Shown here piece by piece: positions 18,779 through 27,628 of a DNA stretch of 64,000 nt. The notes beneath the pieces were generated by a model that saw only the letters and a list, made by a program, of their open reading frames with translations, was not told where the DNA came from and did not search any database. Position 1 is the stretch's first letter, and every line of letters starts with the position of its first letter. The DNA is from Scytonema millei VB511283 (GTDB lineage Bacteria; Cyanobacteriota; Cyanobacteriia; Cyanobacteriales; Chroococcidiopsidaceae). The stretch covers positions 1,437,336 through 1,501,335 of the forward strand of contig NZ_JTJC03000001.1 in assembly GCF_000817735.3 (NCBI RefSeq), read 5' to 3'. The position numbers and the translations under genes are program-made.

Positions 18779-19473
18779 CAAGAACCTATTCAAACATCGT
18801 AGATCGAAGCATTCAGGCTTTACTCGATACCATAGCCGATAAGCATACTGAGCCAGCTCTTTATCAAGACACTATGACCAAGATCGGTATGCTTCTTGGT
18901 AGTGCAGTCCTATCTCAAATTAGCGATACTCAAGGTAATGTATATCTTGCTTGCACGGTTGAAGATGCAGATTTCTTAGCTAAAGGTATGCTCATCTCAC
19001 TGGAAAAAGATTTGCAAAAAGTGGCATTTGCATGTTTTTGGAATCACCGCTTTTCCCCTTTTGAAATTGAAGATTTAAAAGTTGCTCCAATTATTAAAAA
19101 ATATCAAGAGCCTGTAAGTCAATCCGTTAATTATTTAATTATTGTCAAATCTATTATCTCTGGTGCTTGCGTAGTCAAGACAAATATTGTCGATTTAATT
19201 CAATCAATTGAACCAGAAAAAATTTTTATTGTGGCTCCAGTTATGTATTTTGAAGCAGAGGAGAAACTGAAAAGCAATTTTGATAAATCAATTTATGATA
19301 AATTTCAGTTCTTTTATTTTGCTAAAGATGACGAGCGGACTCATGAGGGCGAAGTCATCCCAGGAGTAGGTGGAAACGTCTACACTCGGCTTGGCTTCGA
19401 GGGACAGGAATCTAAAAATCAATTTATTCCTGAAATTGTCAAAAGTAGACGTAGGAAATTGACCAAAGTTTAG
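18775..19473 (+). CDS. Phosphoribosyltransferase-like protein, partner of the preceding gene
   Basis: 232 residues starting in an ATGA overlap with the upstream gene. It has a PRTase-like order of elements: VYLACTVEDADFLAKGML, then IVKSIISGACVVKTNIVDLI where a phosphoribosyltransferase carries its PRPP loop, and EKIFIVAPVMYFE, similar to the 'vyvvap' strand after it. The usual acidic pair of the PRPP loop (DD/ED) is not evident, so it may bind a nucleotide without catalysing. PRTase-like domains are known partners of effectors in several prokaryotic conflict systems. Tentative. Confidence 0.45.
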   Translation: MTRTYSNIVDRSIQALLDTIADKHTEPALYQDTMTKIGMLLGSAVLSQISDTQGNVYLACTVEDADFLAKGMLISLEKDLQKVAFACFWNHRFSPFEIEDLKVAPIIKKYQEPVSQSVNYLIIVKSIISGACVVKTNIVDLIQSIEPEKIFIVAPVMYFEAEEKLKSNFDKSIYDKFQFFYFAKDDERTHEGEVIPGVGGNVYTRLGFEGQESKNQFIPEIVKSRRRKLTKV

Positions 19474-19610
19474 AAATATCTTTTTAAGCAAGGTAGAGGA
19501 GTATAAGCAGAAGTAAAGTTGGCGATCCAGCTAGCTAAATTGGGCATCTTAAGACAAGAACAAAGCGCGATCGCGCTCGTCGCTGAATCATTTTCGCAAA
19601 GCAGTTTTCT

Positions 19611-22600
19611 ATGTCAGATGCCCCCAACCTCCAAGCTGCCCTAGATATTTTCAATTTACGGGATGAGGTAATTGCAGATTACCGCCGCTACATTGAAAGC
19701 TTTCTCAAAATCCGCGATCCACAAGTAGCAGCATTCGTCGATCGCGAACTGGAACGGGGCGAACTGTGGCGCGATCCGCTAGTGCAACTCAATCCCTCCT
19801 ATAGATCGGGTGCTACTGTCACTCAACTAGTGCAAAGCGGCGTACTTCATCGCGATTGCCAGCAATACTTTACTAAGAACGGCAATCCTTTCCGCTTCCA
19901 CTACCACCAAGAACAAGCATTTCTCGCCGCCCAACGCCAGGAACCCTACGTTCTCACTACAGGCACGGGTTCGGGGAAAAGCATGACGTATGTAGTGCCA
20001 ATTTTTGACGACCTACTCCGCCATCCCGAAATCAAAGGTGTAAGGGCAATTCTGGTTTACCCGATGAATGCTTTGATTAACTCCCAAAAAGAAGAGTTCG
20101 ACAAATTCTTGAGTCAAGTTCCCAATAGCCATATCCGCGTCGAGAAATATACCGGACAAGAAAGCCTCAAGCAAAAAACAGAAATTCAGAACAATCCGCC
20201 CCAAATTCTGCTGACCAACTACGTGATGCTGGAACTCATGCTTTCCCGCACTCACGAAAATAAATTAGTTGCTTCCCCCGACTTAAAATTTTTGGTGTTG
20301 GATGAATTACACACCTATCGCGGTCGCCAAGGGGCTGACGTGGCGCTCCTGATCCGCAAACTCCGCCAGCGTTGCGGTAAAGATCTGCTTTGCATCGGTA
20401 CTAGCGCCACCATGTCCACCGAAGGCACGAGAGACAACCGCCGTCAAACCGTGGCTGGAGTAGCCAGTAAGCTATTTGGTGTAGCAGTCAAGCCAGAAAA
20501 CGTCATCGACGAAACCTTAGAGCGTTCTATCCAACTTCCCGATCCCAGTCCTGAAGAACTCCAGCGTAGTATCACCACAGGCTTGCCTCCTTTATCAGAG
20601 CGATCGCTAGCTGCTTTTAAATCCCATCCCTTGAGTGCCTGGATTGAAATGAATTTTGGTCTAGCCGAAGAAAGCCAAGAATCTACAGAAAAAACAATTA
20701 CGAATTACGAATTACGAATTACGAATTCCCACCTAGTCCGCCGGACTCCAATTTCCCTAGCAGCAGGATCTCAGCAACTTGCCGACCAAACCCAAATTTC
20801 AGTTGAAACCTGCCGCGAAACCCTCAAACAAATGTTTCTCTGGGGCAGCAAAACGAAAGGATTGGCGTTTCGCCTGCATCAATTTATCTCCCAAGGGGGT
20901 AGCGTCTACGCCACGATTGAATCGCGAGACAACCGCTTTCTGACGCTAGAAGGGCAGTACGCCACTACCAACGATCGCCTACTCTATCCTCTTGTCTTCT
21001 GTCGTGAATGCGGTCAAGACTACTACGTGGTGCGCTACGACAAGGATAACTATACCGTCAGTCCCCAACTCGCGATCGCACTCGATAGTAGTGACGATGA
21101 CGTGGATGAAGGCTACCTCACTCTTGACGAACCTGAACTTTGGAATACTGGCGACGAAGACCGTCTTCCCGATAGCTGGTTTAACGACACGAAAAGGCAG
21201 GGGCGCGTTGCTAAAAAAGAATATGTCGCTCACATTCCCCAAAAGCTGCAAGTCCTACCCAACGGCAAAGTTACCAACTCTTTACTGGAAGGCACGGCTT
21301 GCTGGTTTGTCCCCAAACCGTTTTTATTCTGTCCTAACTGCGGTGTCGTGCATGACAAGAAGAAAAACGAGTTTACCAAACTGTCTCGACTCAGTAGCGA
21401 AGGTCGCAGCACTGCCACAACTCTTTTATGTCTTTCCACTGTTAACCGCTTAAAATCTAGTTCTGCTGTCAAACCCGAAGCCGCCAAAATTCTCAGCTTC
21501 ACCGATAATCGTCAGGATGCCTCCTTACAAGCCGGACATTTCAACGATTTTGTCCAAACAAGTTTCTTACGGGCGGCGCTGAATAAAGCACTTCAAACCA
21601 ATCGCAGTCTCACCCACAGCCAACTGGCAAGTGAAGTTGTCAAGCACATGGGTTTATCCCAATCTAGTTACGCAATTCAGCCTGCCGAATTTGGTCCTGG
21701 TAAGAAGCGCAACGAAAAAACTTTTCAAGATTTAATTGAATACCGCCTTTACGAAGACTTGCGCCGAGGCTGGCGGATCGTCCAACCTAATTTAGAACAA
21801 TGCGGTCTGCTGGCGATCGAGTATGACGGACTGGAGAAAATCTGCCAAGACACTCAATGGCAGCAGTCTCCCCATCACCTATTGTTACAAGCTACGCCAG
21901 CCCAAAGATTATTTGTCGCTAAAGCTTTGCTCGATCAACTGCGTAAGGAACTAGCGATCGATGCGGCATTGTTACAGAGCGATCGCCTGGAGCAACTCAA
22001 ACGCGAAGTGACGCAGGCAATCAAAGAGCCTTGGGCATTCGATCTCAACGAACGCCTGCACGAAGCGACTTGGACTTCTAGCGCCAGTAGTAACTCGGAC
22101 AAAGTGAAAGTTAAACTCACCTCTCGCAGTAAAATCGGTCGCTTCCTCCGTTCCCCTGCTACCTGGTCGGGGCTGCAACAACCATTACCGGAATCGGAGT
22201 ACAACCAACTGATCGGGGCGTTAATCGAGATCCTAGGTGCGTCAGGATATCTCAAAATCGAAGGGCAGTTCGTGCAACTACGCATCGACTGCATGATTTG
22301 GCAAGCTCAAACTGCTGAGACAATTCCCGCCGATCCGCTCACATCCAAGCGGCTTCAAGGTAGCGAAGACGTACAAATTGAAGTCAATCGATTTTTCCAA
22401 AACTTTTATCAAGACAACGCCCAACAACTCCACAGTTTGGAAGGGCGAGAACACACTGGTCAAGTCAGCAACGAAGACCGCCAAGAACGGGAAGATAAGT
22501 TTCGTCAGGGGCAGCTATCATCCTTATTCTGCTCTCCCACGATGGAACTGGGCATCGATATTTCCGATCTCAACGCCGTCCACTTACGCAACGTACCACC

Positions 22601-24710
22601 AACTCCTGCCAACTACGCTCAACGCAGCGGTCGGGCGGGACGTAGCGGACAAGAAGCACTTGTGATTACCTATGCTGCTGCTGGCAGCGGACACGACCAA
22701 TATTTCTTTCAGCGCCAGGAGCAGATGGTAGCAGGGGCGGTAGCGCCGCCAAAGCTGGAGTTAGGCAACGAAGATTTGATGAAATCTCACGTTTACTCGC
22801 TGTGGCTTGCTCATACAGGTCTTTATCTAGGAGAATCGATGAATCAAATTCTCGATCTGGATCTAGAAGCATATCCCCTGAAAGACACGGTGCGATCGCA
22901 ACTGACTCTCACTTCTGCCAGCGTCGGAACTTGTATTCGAGCCGCACGAACCATTCTTGCCGATACCTTCTGTCAAGCCGATCTTAACCGGACATCCTGG
23001 TATTCAACCGACTGGCTGCGCTACACGCTGGAAAATGCTTTACTTGGGTTTGACCGAGCCTGCGATCGCTGGCGCAAACTTTACGGCGATGCTGTATTCC
23101 AATTGCAAGCAGCTCGACAAACTGTAGATCGTTCTGCCAAAGGTGGCGTGACTCAAGAGGAACGCAAGCTAGCCCAAACGCAAGAGCGAGAAGCCCAAAG
23201 GCAAATCGATCTGCTGGTGGGGCAAATCAGCCCGAACCAAAGCCAAACTCAGTTAGAGTTTTACCCTTACCGCTACTTTGCTGCCGAAGGCTTCTTACCA
23301 GGATATAACTTTCCCCGTCTCCCAGTCCGCGCTTATATCCCTGCTGGCGATGCGGGTAGATTTGTCTCTCGTCCTCGCGTGGTGGCAATTCGCGAGTTTG
23401 CCCCTAGCAACGTTGTTTACTACGAAGGGTCGAAATTTCAAATTGCCAAAATGCGCGTTCCCGTGGGTGGGATTGAGGGTAGATACGTCCGCGTCAGCGT
23501 TTGTCCTAGCTGCGGCTACTTCCACGAGGGAGATGATTCCCTGCGCGACACCTGTGAAAACTGCGGTGCAAAGATTGTAGCCGATCGCGATGGCAACCCT
23601 GGCAAACTCAATCGCGTGCTAGAAGTAGAGACGATGATAACCCGCAGGCGGGAACGGATTACTTGCGACGAGGAAGAACGGCTCAAGTACGGTTACAACG
23701 TCACGACACATTTTCGCTATGCGCTACAAAAGCAAGAGATAGCAACAGTCATAGCAGCGGATGGAACGCAGCTATTGCGGTTAATCTATGGTGAAACGGC
23801 AAAAATTCGACGGATCAATCGGGGCTTGAGACGCGATCGCACCGAACGCGGATTCAAGCTCGATGCAGCAACAGGAGTGTGGGGCGATCGCTCGACGAAT
23901 GACACGCCCCAGGAGAATCTCCAAGCAGAAGTCAACCTGATGGTAGACGATACTTCTAACATTCTCGTAGTCGAACTGATCGACATTCCTACTGCCAATT
24001 CCGAAGCATTTCTCGCTACGCTACAGTTTGCTCTAGAACGAGCCATTCAAGCAGTATACAAACTGGAAGCGGACGAACTAGCTTCCGAACGCTTGGGTCA
24101 AGGGCAACACTTACTATTTTGGGAAGCCGCCCAAGGAGGAGCGGGCGTTCTTTCCCAAATCCTTGAAGACCCCGATGCTTTCAAGCGACTCGCCAATGCT
24201 GCGTTAGATATTTGTCACTTCCTACAAGAGAAGCAAAGCTGTACGAAAGCTTGCTATCAATGCCTGTTATCCTACCGCAACCAATTCGATCATCCACTGT
24301 TGGATCGCCACCTGATTCGCCCTTGGTTGGATCGACTTGCTAGCAGTACCATCACCCGTCAAGCCGCCAGTGGTTCCCGCGAAGCTCAATACCAGCAATT
24401 GTTACAGCAAACCGATCCCAACTCTAATTTTGAGCGTGTTGTTTTGGCAGAGATCGAGCGACGAGGGTTAAAACTACCGGATGCTGCTCAAGAGTTAATT
24501 CCTGAAGCTAATTCCAAGCCAGATTTTATCTACAGGAATGCTAAAGTTGCTATTTTCTGCGATGGTTCGGCTCACGATCGCCCAGAACAACAAGAACAAG
24601 ACAGGATCGAGCGGGACAATCTCAGATATGCGGCTGGGTATTATGTCTTAGTCCTGCGACATGATGAGGATTGGCAACGGCAGCTAGAGGTTTTGGCTTC
24701 TATAGTGTGA
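19611..24710 (+). CDS. Giant DEAD-helicase / Zn-finger / DUF1998 / VSR-like nuclease fusion
   Basis: 1,699 residues. DEAD-type helicase: Walker A TTGTGSGKSMTY (~115-126), DELH (~230), GTSATMS, and the second lobe with SPTMELGIDISDLN and YAQRSGRAGRSGQ (~975-1015). Cysteine pairs CRECG, CPNCG, CPSCGYF and CENCG suggest zinc ribbons. A DUF1998 region (LLFWEAAQGGAGVL) with the cluster CTKACYQCLLSYRNQ follows at ~1500-1560. The C-terminus (~1600-1699) has PDFIY and VAIFCDGSAHD, as in VSR/DUF559 endonucleases. It resembles DruE and the DrmA/DrmB functions joined in one chain. An in-frame CGAATTA repeat interrupts residues ~362-374. Confidence 0.78.
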   Translation: MSDAPNLQAALDIFNLRDEVIADYRRYIESFLKIRDPQVAAFVDRELERGELWRDPLVQLNPSYRSGATVTQLVQSGVLHRDCQQYFTKNGNPFRFHYHQEQAFLAAQRQEPYVLTTGTGSGKSMTYVVPIFDDLLRHPEIKGVRAILVYPMNALINSQKEEFDKFLSQVPNSHIRVEKYTGQESLKQKTEIQNNPPQILLTNYVMLELMLSRTHENKLVASPDLKFLVLDELHTYRGRQGADVALLIRKLRQRCGKDLLCIGTSATMSTEGTRDNRRQTVAGVASKLFGVAVKPENVIDETLERSIQLPDPSPEELQRSITTGLPPLSERSLAAFKSHPLSAWIEMNFGLAEESQESTEKTITNYELRITNSHLVRRTPISLAAGSQQLADQTQISVETCRETLKQMFLWGSKTKGLAFRLHQFISQGGSVYATIESRDNRFLTLEGQYATTNDRLLYPLVFCRECGQDYYVVRYDKDNYTVSPQLAIALDSSDDDVDEGYLTLDEPELWNTGDEDRLPDSWFNDTKRQGRVAKKEYVAHIPQKLQVLPNGKVTNSLLEGTACWFVPKPFLFCPNCGVVHDKKKNEFTKLSRLSSEGRSTATTLLCLSTVNRLKSSSAVKPEAAKILSFTDNRQDASLQAGHFNDFVQTSFLRAALNKALQTNRSLTHSQLASEVVKHMGLSQSSYAIQPAEFGPGKKRNEKTFQDLIEYRLYEDLRRGWRIVQPNLEQCGLLAIEYDGLEKICQDTQWQQSPHHLLLQATPAQRLFVAKALLDQLRKELAIDAALLQSDRLEQLKREVTQAIKEPWAFDLNERLHEATWTSSASSNSDKVKVKLTSRSKIGRFLRSPATWSGLQQPLPESEYNQLIGALIEILGASGYLKIEGQFVQLRIDCMIWQAQTAETIPADPLTSKRLQGSEDVQIEVNRFFQNFYQDNAQQLHSLEGREHTGQVSNEDRQEREDKFRQGQLSSLFCSPTMELGIDISDLNAVHLRNVPPTPANYAQRSGRAGRSGQEALVITYAAAGSGHDQYFFQRQEQMVAGAVAPPKLELGNEDLMKSHVYSLWLAHTGLYLGESMNQILDLDLEAYPLKDTVRSQLTLTSASVGTCIRAARTILADTFCQADLNRTSWYSTDWLRYTLENALLGFDRACDRWRKLYGDAVFQLQAARQTVDRSAKGGVTQEERKLAQTQEREAQRQIDLLVGQISPNQSQTQLEFYPYRYFAAEGFLPGYNFPRLPVRAYIPAGDAGRFVSRPRVVAIREFAPSNVVYYEGSKFQIAKMRVPVGGIEGRYVRVSVCPSCGYFHEGDDSLRDTCENCGAKIVADRDGNPGKLNRVLEVETMITRRRERITCDEEERLKYGYNVTTHFRYALQKQEIATVIAADGTQLLRLIYGETAKIRRINRGLRRDRTERGFKLDAATGVWGDRSTNDTPQENLQAEVNLMVDDTSNILVVELIDIPTANSEAFLATLQFALERAIQAVYKLEADELASERLGQGQHLLFWEAAQGGAGVLSQILEDPDAFKRLANAALDICHFLQEKQSCTKACYQCLLSYRNQFDHPLLDRHLIRPWLDRLASSTITRQAASGSREAQYQQLLQQTDPNSNFERVVLAEIERRGLKLPDAAQELIPEANSKPDFIYRNAKVAIFCDGSAHDRPEQQEQDRIERDNLRYAAGYYVLVLRHDEDWQRQLEVLASIV
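20701..20728 (+). repeat. In-frame STRR CGAATTA inside helicase gene
   Basis: Three perfect CGAATTA heptamers plus CGAATTC encode the low-complexity peptide TNYELRITNS. The unit length is 7, so gain or loss of one copy shifts the reading frame. Confidence 0.85.
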
Positions 24711-24815
24711 TGTCGATCGTGTTAGAGAAAACATTTTTAATTCTCGCTATTCCAGTCATCCCAGAAAATTGAGTTCGTTGAATCAACAAAATTACACAGT
24801 TCTATATACAAAGAT

Positions 24816-26159
24816 ATGAGTAATACACAAGATTGGCAGAATAAAAGCTTGCAAGAAGTTATTGAGGAATTTATTGAAGAATGCATTAGATACCAATATA
24901 CTCAAGAAAAGTTGATTCAACTAATATCAATATCTGAACCATTAAAACTAAAAGGAATCAACTTAGCAGAAAAGTTAGCAGAGCGACTTGATGAGATAGA
25001 AGCTAATACCATTAGTACAACTAGAGCAGAAATATATAGCCTATCTAATCAATTTAAAGCTCGAATAGACGAACAGTTTAACCAGTTGCTAAAGCAGTTA
25101 AAACAAACAGAGAAAGATTTAAATGAAAAACTCGATACTCGTCTAGAAAGGATTGAAGACAAGCTAGATAAGATTTACGATTTAATTAAAAAAGATGAAG
25201 AAGCGTTAAATTGGTTCTGTGCTAATACCATTTGTATCACAAGTTATATAGTAAGTTCATGGGTCAGCGAACTTCAAAAATTTGCTATCGAGCCTGACCA
25301 GAAAATTTTAGTTGGCTTTGTTCTGCGGGATAAGGAAAATAAGTTAAGCAAAGAAAGAATTGAGGCATGGGATTTAACTAGTGGAGAAAAAATTTACACT
25401 ATAGTACTTAACGGTGAATACAATTACAAGCTTACTATTAGTCCAGACGGAAAAACTTTTGTCAATAGTAGTTCTCAAGGCATTCAGCAGTGGGATTTAA
25501 GTAGTGGTCGAGAAATTTGTACGCTATCAGAATTTTCTTATGCTATGGCTTTTACTCCTGATAGCAAAATGTTAGTTTATCGCCAATCTATAGATAAAAT
25601 GTATAAATTTATCTTGTATGATTTAGAGAAAAAGATGGAGCATAGGACTATCTTACCTATAGAAATATTAAATTCTGCTCTGATAGCCGCAGACTTTAAC
25701 GGTATTGTTTTTAGCCCAGACGGGCAGATTTTAGCTCTGTTCGATACATTACAAGATTTTATAGAAATTCTAAATATAGAGATTCAAGAAGTAATTCGTG
25801 TCTTAGAACATTCCCGTGAAATCAGAAATGTAGTTTTCAGTCCTAGTGGAAGACTGTTAGCAATTCTTGATGGTGCTGGTAAAATATTTTTACGAGATAT
25901 TATTAACGGCGACCAAATTTTTAGTTTAGCAAGCGAATCGGACTATTATTCTGCAATGGCTTTTTGTCCAGATCGAAGAATCTTCGCCGCTGGCTGCTCT
26001 AAGCAAATTGAGTTATGGGATTTAGATAGTAAGAAAAAATTACAAACTCTTACAGGGCATTCCGATACAATCTCTGCTTTATGTTTTGATAAAAATGGAA
26101 AAAGTTTAATTAGCTATGCAGTACGTAGCGGAGAAGTGAAAATTTGGCAGTCAGCTTAA
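24816..26159 (+). CDS. WD40-like beta-propeller protein with N-terminal coiled coil
   Basis: 447 residues. The first ~130 are helical and charged, with a coiled-coil stretch (QLLKQLKQTEKDLNEKLDTR, LERIEDKLDKIYDLIKK). Residues ~150-447 contain degenerate WD repeats: LTISPDGKTFVNSSS, VFSPDGQILALFD, VFSPSGRLLAILD, KQIELWDLDSKKKLQTLTGH and SGEVKIWQS. It is probably a cytoplasmic protein-interaction scaffold. AT-rich codon use matches the nuclease-like/PRTase-like pair upstream more than the helicase. WD40 proteins of this kind are often joined to effector modules in cyanobacteria, but no effector domain is visible here. Confidence 0.7.
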   Translation: MSNTQDWQNKSLQEVIEEFIEECIRYQYTQEKLIQLISISEPLKLKGINLAEKLAERLDEIEANTISTTRAEIYSLSNQFKARIDEQFNQLLKQLKQTEKDLNEKLDTRLERIEDKLDKIYDLIKKDEEALNWFCANTICITSYIVSSWVSELQKFAIEPDQKILVGFVLRDKENKLSKERIEAWDLTSGEKIYTIVLNGEYNYKLTISPDGKTFVNSSSQGIQQWDLSSGREICTLSEFSYAMAFTPDSKMLVYRQSIDKMYKFILYDLEKKMEHRTILPIEILNSALIAADFNGIVFSPDGQILALFDTLQDFIEILNIEIQEVIRVLEHSREIRNVVFSPSGRLLAILDGAGKIFLRDIINGDQIFSLASESDYYSAMAFCPDRRIFAAGCSKQIELWDLDSKKKLQTLTGHSDTISALCFDKNGKSLISYAVRSGEVKIWQSA

Positions 26160-26372
26160 TTTTTACATTGATACGTGCGAGTAAAAATTAGTGGTTTATA
26201 AAGCTATCTTTTCGGTGCTATTAAATTGATATCTTGAACGATTATTCAAAAAAATAAGAAAAACTTAAAATAAGTAAAAAACAAAATATGTTTTGTTAAT
26301 CCAGCATTTTTAAGCATCTTTTTCGCTTCCTTGTTTTCTCGGATTACATTGCTGTTTCAGAACGCATAGGAT
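26160..26372. other. AT-rich intergenic gap
   Basis: 213 bases, very AT-rich, separating the WD40 gene from the CRISPR-associated block. It probably contains the promoter for the CARF nuclease gene; no other structure is seen. Confidence 0.35.
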
Positions 26373-27626
26373 GTGAGTTATATTGAGTTTTATACTAAAC
26401 AATTGCTAGAACCTTACCAAGTCGATCGCTTATTTTTATTAATTGGCGAGAATCCTTTGCCTAACTGGGTTGCTGCTGTGTCACTTTTACGAGATGGTGG
26501 CACTCCTTATTTGATCCACACGACACATACTCAAAAGCAAGCAGTTTATTTAGCTCATCTTCTCAATCGCGACGTTTCCAAAATTCAAACTGCTCAACCG
26601 ATCTGTTTGGGCGATCGCCATGCAAATGCTCATCATATCTGTCAGCGTATTCAAGCTTTAGTAGAGCGGCTACCAGGACGATTTGGATTGAACTATACAG
26701 GTGGAACTAAGACGATGGCTGTTCACGCTTATCGCACTCTACAAGCAATTCAACCTGATGCTGTTTTCAGTTATTTAGATCCTCACAAGCTGGCAATCTG
26801 TATAGATAGCGATCGCGATGATTGTTTGTACATTCCCGTATCAGTTCGGTTATCGCTAGCGCAGATTTTGCAACTGCATGGACTAACTTGGAAAACGGAG
26901 CAACCACCAATTGCTACACCAACTTTACCCCAAGCAGCAACAGCATTAGCTAAACTACATGGGAATCTTCAATTAGCAAAGACTTGGCGTAACTGGTGTC
27001 ACCAAGAATTGCGTAGTAAAGCCCGTCAAGGGAATATTTGGCAAAGAGAAGCAGAACTAGCCCAGCTTCCACCACTGAGTCTGCAAAATTTACCAGAGGC
27101 ATTCCAACAAGTTCTTTGCCAATATTTTGATGCATCACAAACGATATCTCTATCGATCGCTTGCCAAGGGAGATTTAAACAGTTAAGGCAAGTCTGTGAA
27201 TGGCTAGATGGTACTTGGTTAGAGCATTACGTTTTACAGCAAATTCAGGCGATCGCGCCGCTGCATGGTATTCATGAAAGTAAGATGTCATTGCACATTA
27301 AAGATCCTGCTAGACCCTATAGCCAGTGGGATAAATTTGAGTTTGATGTTGCTTTTATGCGAGATTATCAACTTTTTGCTTTATCTTGTACTACTACTGA
27401 TAAGCATAGTTTGTGCAAGCAAAAGCTGTTTGAGGCGGCTTTGCGGGCGCGACAATTGGGTGGTGCAGAGGCACGAGTCGCTTTAGTATGCTGTCACGAT
27501 CGCCCAGAATTATTAAAAACTGAACTAGAGATCGTCACTCGCGATCAGAAGTTAGCTGTGTTTGGCAGACAAGATTTAGAGCATTTGAGCCAAAAAATTG
27601 CTGACTGGATTGGGCAAAATAATTAA
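26373..27626 (+). CDS. Can2/Card1-like CARF nuclease (DUF1887-type CRISPR ancillary effector)
   Basis: 417 residues from GTG 26373. The N-terminal CARF (Rossmann) domain reads VDRLFLLIGENPLPN and GLNYTGGTKTMAVHAYRTL, the typical ligand-binding loop for cyclic oligoadenylate. The C-terminal third is the DUF1887 PD-(D/E)XK region: GTWLEHYVLQQI, EFDVAFMRDYQLFALSCTTT. The usual SCK/ECK lysine is replaced by threonine (SCTT); a lysine follows shortly after. It should be activated by Cas10-made cOA and cut nucleic acid if active. It is convergent, with a 2-base gap, with a second CARF gene, inside a type III-B locus. Confidence 0.75.
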   Translation: MSYIEFYTKQLLEPYQVDRLFLLIGENPLPNWVAAVSLLRDGGTPYLIHTTHTQKQAVYLAHLLNRDVSKIQTAQPICLGDRHANAHHICQRIQALVERLPGRFGLNYTGGTKTMAVHAYRTLQAIQPDAVFSYLDPHKLAICIDSDRDDCLYIPVSVRLSLAQILQLHGLTWKTEQPPIATPTLPQAATALAKLHGNLQLAKTWRNWCHQELRSKARQGNIWQREAELAQLPPLSLQNLPEAFQQVLCQYFDASQTISLSIACQGRFKQLRQVCEWLDGTWLEHYVLQQIQAIAPLHGIHESKMSLHIKDPARPYSQWDKFEFDVAFMRDYQLFALSCTTTDKHSLCKQKLFEAALRARQLGGAEARVALVCCHDRPELLKTELEIVTRDQKLAVFGRQDLEHLSQKIADWIGQNN

Positions 27627-27628
27627 GA

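Noticed and set aside
9330-24710. Dpd-type 7-deazaguanine DNA modification system (SNF2 helicase plus DUF1998 helicase).
   Set aside because: No tgtA/dpdA-type transglycosylase or preQ0 genes; a PglX-like methyltransferase is present instead.
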